From positions 10,002,495 through 10,066,494 of the forward strand of contig CP053150.1 of assembly GCA_014607495.2 (NCBI GenBank): 64,000 nt of DNA, read 5' to 3'. Positions 20,788 to 31,528 of the stretch are shown piece by piece. This stretch comes from Carposina sasakii. Taxonomy: Eukaryota > Arthropoda > Insecta > Lepidoptera > Carposinidae. The first letter of the stretch is position 1, and the number at the start of each line of letters is the position of its first letter. The notes under the pieces were generated by a model. That model searched no databases and was not told the origin of the DNA. It was given only the letters and a program-made list of their open reading frames with translations. The position numbers were made by a program, and so were the translations under genes.

Positions 20788-23060
20788 AAATAATAATAAT
20801 AATAATCATTTATTGCAGGCACATTGTAAAATAAAATAAATTACAAAAGACCCATATAAGACGATACAACATAAGTATCGGTCAGCAAATGTATATTGCA
20901 CAAACACACACATACACACACACACGCACAATATAGACACCAAATAAAATAAAATAAAATAAAATGTCATTATTTACGGTTCGCGCTCCGATGTACAGAG
21001 AGCCAGTAAGAAAATGTAGGACTCGTAATATCCTCGTGAAGGACTTTGAGGATTGCGTTATTAGAGCTGCGCAGCCTGTTCCAGAAGGATGCAATACGCG
21101 ATCTGATTACTGCAAAGAAATCAGGAACCATCGCCTCGGCGAACATGCTAGACGCACTACAGTATCTAGGTTTCTTCATGAGGATACGAAAAGCATTATT
21201 GTATTGTATCCTCATGCTACTATATGATTTCCGAGAGTAGTCGATCCACAGATGACAGGTGTACAGGTTTTGGCAGTAAGCCTTAAACAAGGTTGTTTTG
21301 ACCTCCCTATTGCATCTGTAGAATCTACGTGCGAGCATGTTGCACCGAACCGATAGAGCCCTTCTTTCACGCTCAATATCGCCATCGTCCTTGCCATTTT
21401 CCGTCAGAATATGGCCTAAATATCTGAACCGCTGCACCAGCCGTACCTCCAATCCATTTAAAGTGACTCTCGGCACTCTCTCCGGACCCTTACCGGATCT
21501 GAATACCATCATTTCAGTCTTGGCCACATTATACTTCAGCCCGTGAGCAAACGCATATTGCTCACAGACCGAAAGAAGTTTACGTAGCCCATTAATCGAA
21601 GGGCTGAGGAGAACCATATCGTCCGCGTAGCTGATATTGTTCACACATACGCCCCCCACATGACAACCGATGCTGGTTCTCCTCAGTCTCGCGATTAGGT
21701 CGTTAATATACAGGTTAAAAAGGTCCGGAGAAGTGAACCCCCCTGACGAACTCCGCAGTCTAATCTATACGCACTAGACGTCGCGTCGCCCCATTTAACA
21801 CAGTTCGTTTGGTTAGCGTACCAGTAACTCAACAGATCCACCACTTCCTTGGATACACCCGACCCGCGCAGCTTCCCCCAGAGAATTTCATAATTCACTA
21901 GGTCAAAAGCTTTGCTCAAGTCTAGGAAACATGCATATATAGATGTATTACGATCTGTATAGTATTTTATCGTTTGCTTAAGGCTGAATATGGCAGAGTC
22001 AGTAGAGACACCGGCACGGAAACCGAACTGTGCATCCTCAATCTGCAAATTCCTTGTAAGCCACGGCTGAAGCAGCCGTTCAAATATCTTACCTATGACC
22101 GTACCCAAGGAGATAGGACGATAGTTCCCCGCAGACCCAAGGTCGCCCGTTTTGTTTTTAGGAACTGGAATGACTACGGTTTTCATTAATGCTTCAGGCA
22201 TGTAACTGTATTTTAAACAAACATTAAACAAGTTACATAGATTAGCGAAAACGTTATCTCCTGCACAAAGTATATGTTCCAGACTGAGCCCATCATGCCC
22301 TGGCGACTTACCTCTTTTCATTTGCCAGACAGTTTTGGCAACATCCCTAGGTGTGAACGATATCTTAATCTCATCATTGTAGCAATTAAGCACTTTAGGA
22401 GCGCTCTGGGAACACATACTCCCAGCAGGCAGCGGGTCGACCTTGAATCTACGAGAAAACATACTCGCTATGTCCTGAGGGTTCTGTAGTCCCTCCACGC
22501 AGTCTGGCAGACTCTGCTTATAGTTAAGCTTTTTTGTGGCATTCCAAAATTTAACAAAATTCTTTTCTTGTCTATGTACAGCTAATATATTCATTTTAAT
22601 ACTTTCCTCGTTGTTCTGGCACCATTTTAACTTATTCTTAAATAAACTCCTAGTGTGCCTCATCTTATCATAAAGGTCACCTGATGACGGCCTACCTGCA
22701 GTAACCCAGCACTGAAAATGCAATCTGGCTACCTTGTGGCTTTCACTAACGTGATGATTCCACCCGCACACTTTCCTATTACTGACTCTCGGTACATTGG
22801 CACACGAACTTTTTATAGCCGCTGTCTGTAAAATATTTACAATATTATTATAATATTTATTTATTTCATTGATATGCTCATTCACACATAAGCAACACTC
22901 ATCCTCACAATCCTTACAATAAAAGTCCACATTCATTGATTTAAAATAGTTATCACAGTTATTACGGTAAATAGTAGTTTGACTAGAATCCCTGTTACCC
23001 CATACAATACCCTTCAAGTAATTATTTTGCTTATCTATAGATTTATTGGAGTGCATTACA
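20788..23060 (-). mobile_element. 5'-truncated CR1-like LINE
   Basis: Read on the minus strand, the element runs from 23060 to a trinucleotide (ATT)n tail at 20789-20806. It carries linker, RT and C-terminal coding but no endonuclease, so it is 5' truncated. No target duplication was found. The 3' UTR contains (CA)n and (AATAA)n runs at 20895-20965. Confidence 0.75.
20970..23056 (-). pseudogene. CR1-like reverse transcriptase, one frameshift
   Basis: The first frame (23056-21695) carries RT blocks GKSPGHDGLS, VIPVPKNKTGD, NYRPISLGTVIGKIFERL, QFGFRAGVSTDSA, CFLDLSKAFDLVN and DCGVRQGG. After RQGG it goes out of frame. The second frame (21659-20970) resumes with the catalytic ISYADDMVLLSP, then FRYLGHILTENGKDDGDIERE and a C-terminal domain. 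The break coincides with a six-base homopolymer at 21738-21743, a one-base change that could be decay or an assembly error. The N-terminal linker has paired cysteines (FYCKDCEDECCLC). Clade assignment (CR1 group) rests on general RT features and the tail. Confidence 0.8.
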
Positions 23061-23645
23061 TACCCGGGGAAATGCCCGCGATACGCCCTCCCAAATTATA
23101 CGTCTGCGTCTCTATGTTTATGTGCAGAGTTGGTTATTTGTACCTACCGTGTATTGTGTTATCATAATATCCTACTATATCTATAGTCAATCCGACAGAC
23201 CGACTGACGATGTCCTGTCTTAAAATATAAATTTTACATGACTGTCAGTTGATTGACATATCTACTGGCAGTCATGTAAAATTAAGATAATTTTACGCTT
23301 AGTTTTCCTAAACTTTCTACTACTGAACTTAAAAATATTATTTAATTCGTACGACCCTTAGTCCTGACAGTGATTAATAAAAATAAAATTTAATTGGAGA
23401 AATTGTTCCATTCATACAAGCGTGATGCAAAAATACCATGTTAATAATTTTTTTAAAACGAAAAACCGACTTCCTCCCAAAACTCGAGCTTACTAAAGTA
23501 AAATTTAACTAAAGGGCAAATATATATTGCGTTAAGCCGTGTACGAAGTTTAGGAGGCATAATATTGTCAGATTTATATAATTTTTATATAAAATAGGCC
23601 ACATGACAAAAGAGAAAAAGGACTAGGCTTCGAAACTTTACGTCT
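23061..23645. other. Non-coding stretch with a 52-nt hairpin
   Basis: The only structure noted is a stem of 19 bp with one mismatch and a 14-nt loop at 23231-23282 (arms ATTTTACATGACTGTCAGT and its inverse). No coding is seen. Confidence 0.45.
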
Positions 23646-24352
23646 GACAATATGATGATTATGATGATAATGATGACCTCCGACCAATTTCGGTCATGGC
23701 GACCACTTCTACTCCTAGATATTACTAAGTTGACGTTCATGCGCTCGGAGATGGCTTACATTTACATAGCCAATCTTCGCCCTGAACGCCCGCGCACACA
23801 GAGGACAGGTTAGTGCGCCATTATTGTATTATAGATAATGGCAGCAGGAGGACGAGTCTTAAGTTCATCATGTTTAGCGTCAAGGTCAGCTTGACGCTGC
23901 TCCTCGAACTCGTGTACTTGCTTTATCACCGTCCTGCGCCACTCTGGTCGTTGTGCTGACAAAACTTCCCATTTAGATGGATCTATATTGCATCTCTTCA
24001 TATGTCTTTTCTGAACATTTTTGTCTCTGAGGAGTTGCCCGCCGCGTTTCCGCTTGCCCTCCTCCAGTTCAGAGAAAAGAAGATGCGCTTAGCCAATCTC
24101 TCCTCCGCCATACGAGACACATGACCGCACCACCGAAGCTGCCGACGCATTAAGTAGGCCTCAATGCCACTTACATTGGCTCTTCGCAATACTTCGGTAT
24201 TACGCACTCGGTTGGACCATCTGATTCTCATGATGGATCGGAGGCACTTGAGGTGGAATCGATCCAGAGTGCGTATGTGGCGACGGTACATGCACCACGC
24301 CTCGGAGGAATACAAGAGATTTGGCAGCACAACAGCCATGTACATACTTATT
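23646..24352 (-). pseudogene. LINE ORF2 C-terminal fragment with zinc finger
   Basis: Minus-strand pieces read [19 protein letters not shown], then [21 protein letters not shown] (24345-23998). A second frame follows with PSKWEVLSAQRPEWRRTV (24001-23810), and a third ends in a TCPLCARAF...HLRAHERQL zinc-finger block at a stop near 23715. These are the usual post-RT features of several LINE families (LRW-GHV-RM, WE..A..R..WR, C2H2 end). At least two frame changes make it non-functional. A (GAT)n-like tail lies at 23648-23672. The RT core is missing. Confidence 0.7.
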
Positions 24353-24355
24353 TGA

Positions 24356-24530
24356 GCAACATATAATTACACTCCTTCTTCCTGCCCTGTTCCCAATCAT
24401 TTGGGGTCGGTGCAATATGTAGGTACTCTTTTTTCATTCATCCCTATTATCCGTCATCTCGTTATTCTCATTTCTACCTCTTTCTCTATAACCATCTTAC
24501 TTCGGACACGGCTTAACGCAACATATAATT
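24356..24530 (-). mobile_element. SINE-like insertion with a 13-bp TSD
   Basis: GCAACATATAATT occurs at 24356-24368 and 24518-24530 around a 149-bp insert containing CCTGCCCTGTTCCCAATCAT and TTTGGGGTCGGTGCAATATG. The target duplication shows integration by target-primed reverse transcription. There is no coding sequence or clear tail. It lies directly beside the truncated 5' end of the LINE fragment at 23646-24352. Confidence 0.65.
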
Positions 24531-24544
24531 TCATGACTTAACAC

Positions 24545-24615
24545 AATTATCTTCATCTTCATAAGCCTATTGCAGTCCATTACTGGACGTAGGCCCCCCT
24601 GCCATAGGGGGATTT
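24545..24615 (-). repeat. LINE/SINE 3'-end fragment
   Basis: Contains AAGCCTATTGCAGTCCATTA and CTGGACGTAGGC, a segment I know as a common dispersed sequence in moth genomes. A reverse-oriented relative is at 27830-27890 (CCAGCAGTGGATTTCAACAGG). Confidence 0.5.
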
Positions 24616-24689
24616 TGTTACTAAAAAGTTCCACTATCTGTTTTTCGGCGGCTCCATCAACAGACCCTCGTTTCCTTTATATTATGTGT

Positions 24690-25070
24690 AGCTGACCAAA
24701 ATTCTCTATAAAAATCTAAAAACGGACTACTCGTGCCTTTTATATTTGAGGATATCCCTAGATTCCTTAGAGATTCCATCATCAGATGTTATGTTTTATA
24801 TGTAGGTGACCAAAACGCTCAGTAAAAGTATAAAAACAGACTACATGTGCCTACAATATTCGAGGATTGCCCTCGATTTCTCCAAGATCCCATCATCAGA
24901 TCCTGATATGGTGAATATGGGACCAACCTGGAAGTATACCATGACCAACTGTAAAAAAAAAATTTGAAATCGGTTCATAAATGACGGAGTTCTGAGGTAA
25001 CACACATAAAAAATTTAAAAAAAAAACATACAGACGAATTGATAACCTCTCTTTTTGAAGTCGGTTAAAA
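24690..25070 (+). mobile_element. LINE 3' end with two tandem ~110-bp units
   Basis: Two successive units (about 24690-24793 and 24803-24902) share GACCAAAAxxCT...AAAACxGACTAC...CCATCATCAGAT. After them come AAATCGGTTCATAAATGACG and a 3' end GAAGTCGGTTAAAAA. This looks like a 3' UTR minisatellite in a truncated retroposon. No coding remains. Confidence 0.5.
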
Positions 25071-25672
25071 ATAGGGACTTTCTTTTTTATACACCTATGT
25101 AAAAAGTATTAAATTCAAGTTTGCAATAATGCAACATTACTTTAACACATGTTATATCTGAATACCTTTTGCGCAGCGCATATTTTTTTAAATAAATGCA
25201 CACACATATACCAGTCTTCAAAGATGTTTAAATGCCATTTTATTTGTACACTAACAGAAATATGTTTTCTAGGAGTGAAATTTACTTTCTTCAGTATTAC
25301 CTGATACTTGATATCTGAGATCGGTTTTACCTAAGCTCGATTTCTGAAAGTAAAGTAGAAGGATCAGTTCTTGTTTGTCGTAAGAAAGCCTGAACTTTAA
25401 TAAAATATTATTTCATTTATAAGGTGGTTACCTATTGATTATGTTATCCACATAATAGGTTCATGTCAGCAGATGTGGAATGTTCTTCTAGATTACCAAG
25501 TAAGATTATGTAACAATTATGAACTTTGTACGTTTTATCAAACATTATTTGAAAACATTTGTAGTCAAAACATTCAGTTAGCTTTAATAGTTTTTGACTT
25601 GAAACTCAAAATACATAGAAGGTTAGTTACTGAAAAAAATAAGGATAAAAAAGTTTAGGAAGCCCGATGGGA
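25071..25672. other. Non-coding stretch
   Basis: No gene, repeat boundary or RNA gene that I can support. Confidence 0.4.
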
Positions 25673-25925
25673 AAGCCATACGAGCACGCCAGACGCACAT
25701 TGGTGACCCCTGTGAACGAATGTGGGGTGGTGAAAAGGGAAGCGCTTCCGGCCCACAGGGCCACTAGTCGTTGTTTGGCCCATGTATCTATTCCAATAAT
25801 GTGAGAAACTTCGATATCGCGTTCTAGGATTTTGCATTTGATTGTGGTTCTCTCCTGCATCCGATAGATAGCTCCGCTACATTATCCGGCCCATCGGGCT
25901 ACTAGTCGTTGTTTGGCCCATAAAT
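25673..25925. repeat. Repeat with duplicated GGCCCA...CTAGTCGTTG motif
   Basis: A ~34-bp motif (GGCCCAxxGGGCxACTAGTC then GTTGTTTGGCCCAT) occurs at 25759-25793 and again at 25888-25922. The block GGTGGTGAAAAGGGAAGCGC at 25733-25755 reappears inverted at 26833-26857, so the two regions belong to one dispersed family. The overlapping minus-strand open frames here are not gene-like. Confidence 0.4.
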
Positions 25926-26048
25926 AGAATTATAACCTATAGAAAGTGTGTTCCAACCAAACGCAAGGCGAAAAAATAGGCATAAAATATCGACTTGACG
26001 TATGCATGACATAAAATTAATGTTGCCTTAAAAATGTTTTTTCCCTAG

Positions 26049-26389
26049 ATGTGGGGAAATAGTCGATAAAATTATTATTGATGCTGAGAAGTATACTAAT
26101 TTGCACACTCTTGTAGAATTATCGTGAAATTTAAATATATTAAAAGGAGATGATCGGACTTTTCCACATCATTGGTCCAAAAGTGTGACAAAAAAACACA
26201 ATATTCTGTTAAAAATTGTCCCTCTGAATAATTTGTCATTATGTCAACAAAGCTGTGAGGCCATTCTCCGTGGTTTTATTTCATTCAATAAAGGAAAGAA
26301 CGATGCCCATTTTAAAGATCTAATGTTTAAACATAATATTATAGTAACAATATGTATAGTTTTAAATAATTCGGTGAGAGAGCTTGCAG
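26049..26389 (+). pseudogene. Orphan exon-like segment with one in-frame stop
   Basis: An acceptor-like TTTTTTCCCTAG precedes 26049 and a donor GCAG|GTAATT follows 26389. Between them one frame reads CGEIVDKIIIDAEKYTNLHT, then a single TGA at 26125-26127. It continues with DDRTFPHHWSKSVTKK, HNILLKIVPLNNLSLCQQS and VTICIVLNNSVRELA. Composition is protein-like on both sides of the stop. It may be an exon of a decaying host gene, or the stop may be a sequencing error or allele. No family is recognised. Confidence 0.35.
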
Positions 26390-26649
26390 GTAATTCCACA
26401 ATCAATCAAAGACAAAGTAGATCCAACTACTTTTACCTACAATCTGCATGTTTAAATTAAAAATAGGGTAAAATTTCACACTTATGGCAACATTTTGTTT
26501 TCAATGACAGATAAAAAAATATGAATATTTGATTGTGTATTTATTGTTTTATCAATGAAATTACGTAAAAACATCAAATATTTACCGGTGAAATGTGATG
26601 TTATTTATTTTCTTATGTTTTTGAGCATAGTTTTGGCAGGATCTCAGTG

Positions 26650-26905
26650 CACATTTCGTCATGGTAAGTCCTTTAGGTTGACATACACACGTAGCCACTG
26701 ACCGCTGAGCACTGAATGACAGAGCCGCGATTGGTTCAAATTTGCACCCATAAAAATTCCTAAAATCGGCCTTCGGACTATACTTCTATAGGTTATAATT
26801 CTATTGGCCCATATATATATTCCGCGCCGGAAGCGCTTTTCACCATCCCCACTGGTACAATATTGACCCAAGTGGAACTTCTTTATATAGGTATTTGCAG
26901 AGTTG
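26650..26905 (-). repeat. Dispersed repeat related to 25.7 kb block
   Basis: Contains GCGCCGGAAGCGCTTTTCAC, the inverse of sequence at 25733-25755, and a GGCCCATATATA motif. A short minus-strand ORF crosses it and is not considered a gene. Confidence 0.35.
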
Positions 26906-28261
26906 TATGAACTAGACACTTAGCCGATTTGTTCATGTTTCTTTGATCTTATAGATCACCTTTTCTCTTTATTTAAGGTACATTTAAGTAATACATATTC
27001 AAAATATAAAATCTCAAATAATCTATTTATAATAGGTACTTAAGTCTTATACATTTAAATAACGGCTTAACGGGTTTACTTCAACGTCATAGATCCCTTT
27101 AAGCTCAGCTTTCTTGTGCAACGTTCTGGATTACTCTAAATTTAATTAAAATTTAATTGAAATTAGCTACATAACTTTTCTACAAATTTATCAAATTTTG
27201 TTTTAATTTAGTTTAACATTCTATCAATCTTCCTTCCTATGCCATCAGCTATGGACGCTTTTCCCGTAATTGCCATTATAGGATATGTGTAAATGTAAGG
27301 TAAGACGAGCTTAAGCTCATTTGTGTTAACACAATCAAAATTAATTATTTGAATGATCACTGGCATGTTAATGAAACCTGTTATCATACAATATAACACT
27401 GGTATTCTTTGTCTTACATCACTACCAAGTATCGGCACCTATTAGGTACCATTTCATAACGGCTGCTGCAATGATACATCACTTTCTCTTCATATCTATC
27501 ATTTATTTGGGTCGATGTTTGACTCATGCTTAGGACATACGGCAAAACATTTTGCACCTAACACATAAGTTTAAATTTCAACACCCATGAACTGATTTCG
27601 AAAGTCAATCTTCCTGTATTTCATCTCGACCTCCTATATGGAAATTGGTAGTTATTTGGGAATATAAGATATCATCGCAGATTCCAACCATGGGTATCGT
27701 AAAGATGCGATTAAGGGTTTCCGGGAGATACGCACAGCGGCGCCTCTCATGTTGACAACATACGAGTAGTCTGAAAATTGCAGTCTCCAACTCGCCTGCC
27801 CAGCCTGGTATGGGCAAAAATCCAGTTGTGACCTGGGGTAGCCCTAGGTCCAGCAGTGGATTTCAACAGGCTGATATGTGATGATAATATGCGACTTACA
27901 CCTACCAACGTTGTTTTACCTGTTTATAAGTAACTGACGTATGGTGCAGGGAAGACACTCATAGTCACACATAACTGATCTGGAAGCCGATTATGTTTCT
28001 TATATAGTTGGTCTAATTAATCAAAAGGCGTAACTCCAAAAAAATAAAATCTAAATTTTAAACATTATTCTAACAGGAAGGTAACACGATTCTACGTCAG
28101 ACGGCATTAAAAGTAAAATTTCGAATTTTTTTGGAGTTACGCATTTTGATAATTAAACCGACGATATATTTCTTTTTTCCACACAATGCCCAATTAATAC
28201 AAGAGTAAAAAAATTTGTTACTCCGTATGTTTCCATGGGTCCACTAGCACAGCGATAACAG
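26906..28261. other. Non-coding stretch with a LINE/SINE fragment
   Basis: About 27780-27895 carries GCCCAGCCTGGTATGGGC and CAGCAGTGGATTTCAACAGG, a retroposon 3'-end fragment in plus orientation followed by a GATGATAAT tail. The rest has no supported feature. Confidence 0.4.
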
Positions 28262-28483
28262 ACTGCAGACGGCACATTCGTAAAGGTCGTATTGACTAAT
28301 GCAGATGCATTTCAAACGATATATCTAACGACCAACTTGGAAATGCACTTTCGTCGTCCATTAATTGATCGTGCGTCACTTGAAGAGACTGAGATTTTAG
28401 AAACTATTGCTGTAAATTGTAGACAAGTCTTTAATAGTTTTCAAGATAATGAGGATTTCCGATGGATAGGTAAAAATGAATAG
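28262..28483 (+). CDS. Candidate terminal exon of an unknown gene
   Basis: The frame opens exactly after an AG acceptor at 28260-28261 (an in-frame TAA sits just upstream, in intron position) and runs 73 codons to a stop at 28481-28483. The peptide reads TADGTFVKVVLTNADAF, LEMHFRRPLIDRASLEETE and FNSFQDNEDFRWIGKNE, a balanced, globular-looking composition rather than a repeat translation. No upstream exon with matching phase could be fixed; the segment at 26049-26389 exits in a different phase, so at least one more exon would be needed to link them. No family is recognised. Confidence 0.4.
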   Translation, partial: TADGTFVKVVLTNADAFQTIYLTTNLEMHFRRPLIDRASLEETEILETIAVNCRQVFNSFQDNEDFRWIGKNE

Positions 28484-28599
28484 TCGATAGAGAAGATAAC
28501 ATGTCCTGACAGATTCATCAACGCCGAGATTCATCGAAACTATATACTGAAGCCTGAAGCTTAAAACATGATATTTGGACCTTGGCTTCCCTTTGTAAC

Positions 28600-28698
28600 G
28601 TAAAAATCCCTAAGAAGGGATTTCCCGTAATTCCCACGGGAACGGGAAATAACGGAAATTCGAAAGATTACGCGGACGAAGTCGTGGGCGTCCTCTAG
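28600..28698 (+). mobile_element. Helitron-type 3' end fragment
   Basis: Ends ACGCGGACGAAGTCGTGGGC then TCCTCTAG followed by T, the same terminal hairpin and CTAG as the other Helitron-like copies. It is preceded by the GGGATTTCCC...GGGAACGGG block seen at 6590-6640. The 5' end is not identified. Confidence 0.5.
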
Positions 28699-28727
28699 TT
28701 AAGTGCATATACAGGTGATTGATTGGT

Positions 28728-29088
28728 CGTCAACGTTCTTAAAAACTACGGAATCTCCTCATCATCACGATCATTTTTCTCCATGAAAGCATACCTGGGA
28801 AGTGTCTGTTTTCCAAAATATTAGGGTCCAAAGTTGAGTAAATAGACTGCGTTTTTCTGCATAAATGCACATTGACTCGTGTAGCAAGATTTTTCAACGA
28901 GAATTAATTAATATCTTTATATGAAAAAACTAGCATAAACACTGGACACTGTAAATTTCGCCCGATCAAGTAATTTAAAAAAAAAATTACATCGTTTCCT
29001 AGCATAATTTTTGGCATAAACTTACTTTATTTGATGTATAGAGTACGTACCCTTCGTTAAGGGTGGCAACGAGAAAACACCCTGTATA
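28728..29088 (+). repeat. Dispersed repeat C, copy 2
   Basis: Matches 7018-7366 along its length (CTCCTCATCATCACGATC, AGACTGCGTTTTTCTGCAT, TTTGATGTATAGAGTACG, ACACCCTGTAT). Confidence 0.65.
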
Positions 29089-30732
29089 TGGTCCGTATTA
29101 TGACATTCTTTCAAGGACCCCTAAAAATAAATTAACCAATCAAAATTTCTGTATCCTATTAGATAATTACTTCCCATCAACCAACAGTGTTTTACTTCCA
29201 AAAACCTCACAACACGGAATATAAAAGGTAAATCCTTAAACTCCAGCCACACGTGCACATAACACATTTACTCCTAGCGGATAAGAAGGGCAACTGCGTA
29301 TAAAAAGTATCAAAGGATCAAAGGCAAGCTCACTGTTGCCATCTTACCTCACCCCCGCAAAACTGACGATAAATATGGAATGCAGGGAAAGGTAGGTACT
29401 TAGAAATGTACGATACATTCCGGAATTAGGCATTTTCACTTGCAGAAAACTCAAACCAGAGTTCTGGCTCGTGTTTCCTATAAGGGAAAATGCCCAATCC
29501 GAAATATGTACACACGTAACGATAGTCATTTTATCAAATAAAACAAGGATATTATTGTTATGAAGAATAATACATTTTAATTTAAAGAAATGACACAAAA
29601 AGAAATACAATCCTTCCAAAAAATCCATCCATGATCCATCCATCCAAACCATGATAAAGGATAAACAAATAACAAAAAAACACAAAACACTAAGTATCTT
29701 GCAAAAACTAGGTTATGAAAAAGTCACTATCTTGAATTAAAAGTCACTATCTTAGGTTAAATCACACACTAAACGGAGAAACCAAAACTCTACTCAACAT
29801 TACTGGAGCGAATAAATAAACAGAAAAATTCACAAACAAACCGACCGCCAGAACGCCATGTTGGATTTACTTTGCTTGCTGCTGTGCTGCTGTACCACAT
29901 GGTCGTACCATTGACTCACAAAATATGTCTATCTCAAATTGCAGTAATGGACGTTGGCATGTGCGAGGGAGATATCGGAACGAGAATGCGCTAACATTTT
30001 TTGCTTCAGGAACGTTGTAAACCAAGGATGTTATATAAAAATGGAGTTGTAAGCCAAGGATGTTATATAAAAATGGACTGAACAACTCAGCCCCCTGTAG
30101 GCTTTCCGGCAGCTCGTACTGACTTGATGGGGCCTGCACACGTGTAATCTATTCGAGTAATGGTACGTTTCTGTAGCACAATACAAAATTAATAACTGTT
30201 TACGTGAGCTCGTAAACTGAGGTACCCTAAATGGAAGGTATAAGAAGTTATGAAGGTATAAGAACGTACTACAAAGTAGTACTTCCCTACTTGCAATATT
30301 GTTACGTGTCTACTCTAGAGATTTGGTTAGGTTTGTACCTGTAGAACAATATATTTCACGTTACTTATTTTCACTATCCAAGGTTTTACGGAAGATAAAT
30401 GTTTGTTTATTATTATAGTTATGATTAAACTTGTTTTTATTTGAAATTTTTAATCAATTAACACCTACGTGCCAATTACTGATCAGTCCAATATTTGAGT
30501 TGAACGCACGAACTCTCCAAACAAATATAGCAGCAACGATTAATTTCTGTTTACTTTACCAATTAAATGTGAGCATTCAATTAATATTGCGAGAAAAAAC
30601 CATAAAAAAAACTCTGTCTGCCTCCTACATGCTTATTTAGGTTGCGTATTATTAATTTATACCTACATAAGTTAAGGGTGTAAATAATCATGGGCCTTGC
30701 TTATAAAAAAAAAGTTAATAGTTGCTTAGGCT
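29089..30732. other. Non-coding stretch with a small tandem repeat
   Basis: A 32-33 bp unit containing AAGCCAAGGATGTTATAT is repeated twice at about 30012-30076. The minus-strand frames at 29344-29685 and 29867-30139 have low-complexity or unsupported products. Confidence 0.4.
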
Positions 30733-30738
30733 AATCAA

Positions 30739-31037
30739 TAGAAGCGTTTTCCCTGAAAGAAAACGCATATTAAAATACTTACCTTATTCGAAGCTTATGT
30801 TTGAGAGAGCATTTCCGTTTCCCGTCGATTTTGTACCAGAGTTAGTCAAAGTTTTCGTCTTCCGGTAATAGTTTTCGCGCTTTCCGTCATCACGGCAGTG
30901 GCGCCACTAGTCTTCCTTAGTGGTTAGCGCCATTTTACCTTTATTGGCTTCAAAAATACACCAGGCAGAATTTAAATTTAAGCTTCGAATAAGGTAAGTA
31001 TTTTAATATGCGTTTTCTTTCAGGGAAAACGCTTCTA
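30739..31037. repeat. Perfect 59-bp inverted repeat at the DIRS 3' end
   Basis: 30739-30797 and 30979-31037 are exact reverse complements separated by 181 bp. A third partial copy of the arm (TTATTCGAAGCTTATGTTTG) lies at 31052-31073 in direct orientation to the first. DIRS elements carry inverted terminal repeats plus an internal region complementary to the ends, and this arrangement fits that. Which segment is which cannot be settled without the missing other end. Confidence 0.6.
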
Positions 31038-31528
31038 TTAAAACACTAGACCGTTATTCGAAGCTTATGTTTGAGACCTGTTTGTTATCGCCTGGTGACG
31101 GAAGCGGTATAAACTATTATTATACTTTATTAAAAAATAGTATACCGGACGCCAATGTGATTAGTGTATTTATGGAATGATAATAAAAATAAGAAAATAA
31201 ATTGTGAGGTTTGTATTGATACAATAATTATGGTTTAAAATTAGTAGGTATGTATAATAATAACATATTTGTATTTTTGTAATAATAACATATTTGTATT
31301 TTTGAGAATCTTACTTTGCTAACAAAAATTTTATGCAGGCAGGTACCTATTATTACAGGCAAATAATATATTTAATCAATACATTTTTATTAGTTATATA
31401 AGAAAATAAACAGAATTTTTTATTTTGATTCAGAAATTGTACAAATTAATTACAACAATAATAATAACAATAAACATTTATGGACTGGATAAATTAACAA
31501 GTTAATCCATTAAACACAAGGACAAAAA
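31038..31528. other. DIRS 3' non-coding region
   Basis: AT-rich, with a 25-bp direct duplication (TAATAATAACATATTTGTAT core) at 31255-31304. No coding. Confidence 0.4.

Noticed and set aside
29344..29685. 113-codon minus-strand frame rich in hydrophobic residues
   Set aside because: Repetitive, unbalanced composition (MVWMDGSWMDFL) and no splice or neighbour support.
30979..31037. A functional 30-nt mini-intron in the inverted repeat
   Set aside because: Donor and acceptor consensus are present but the spacing is below any known insect intron length; kept only as an observation.
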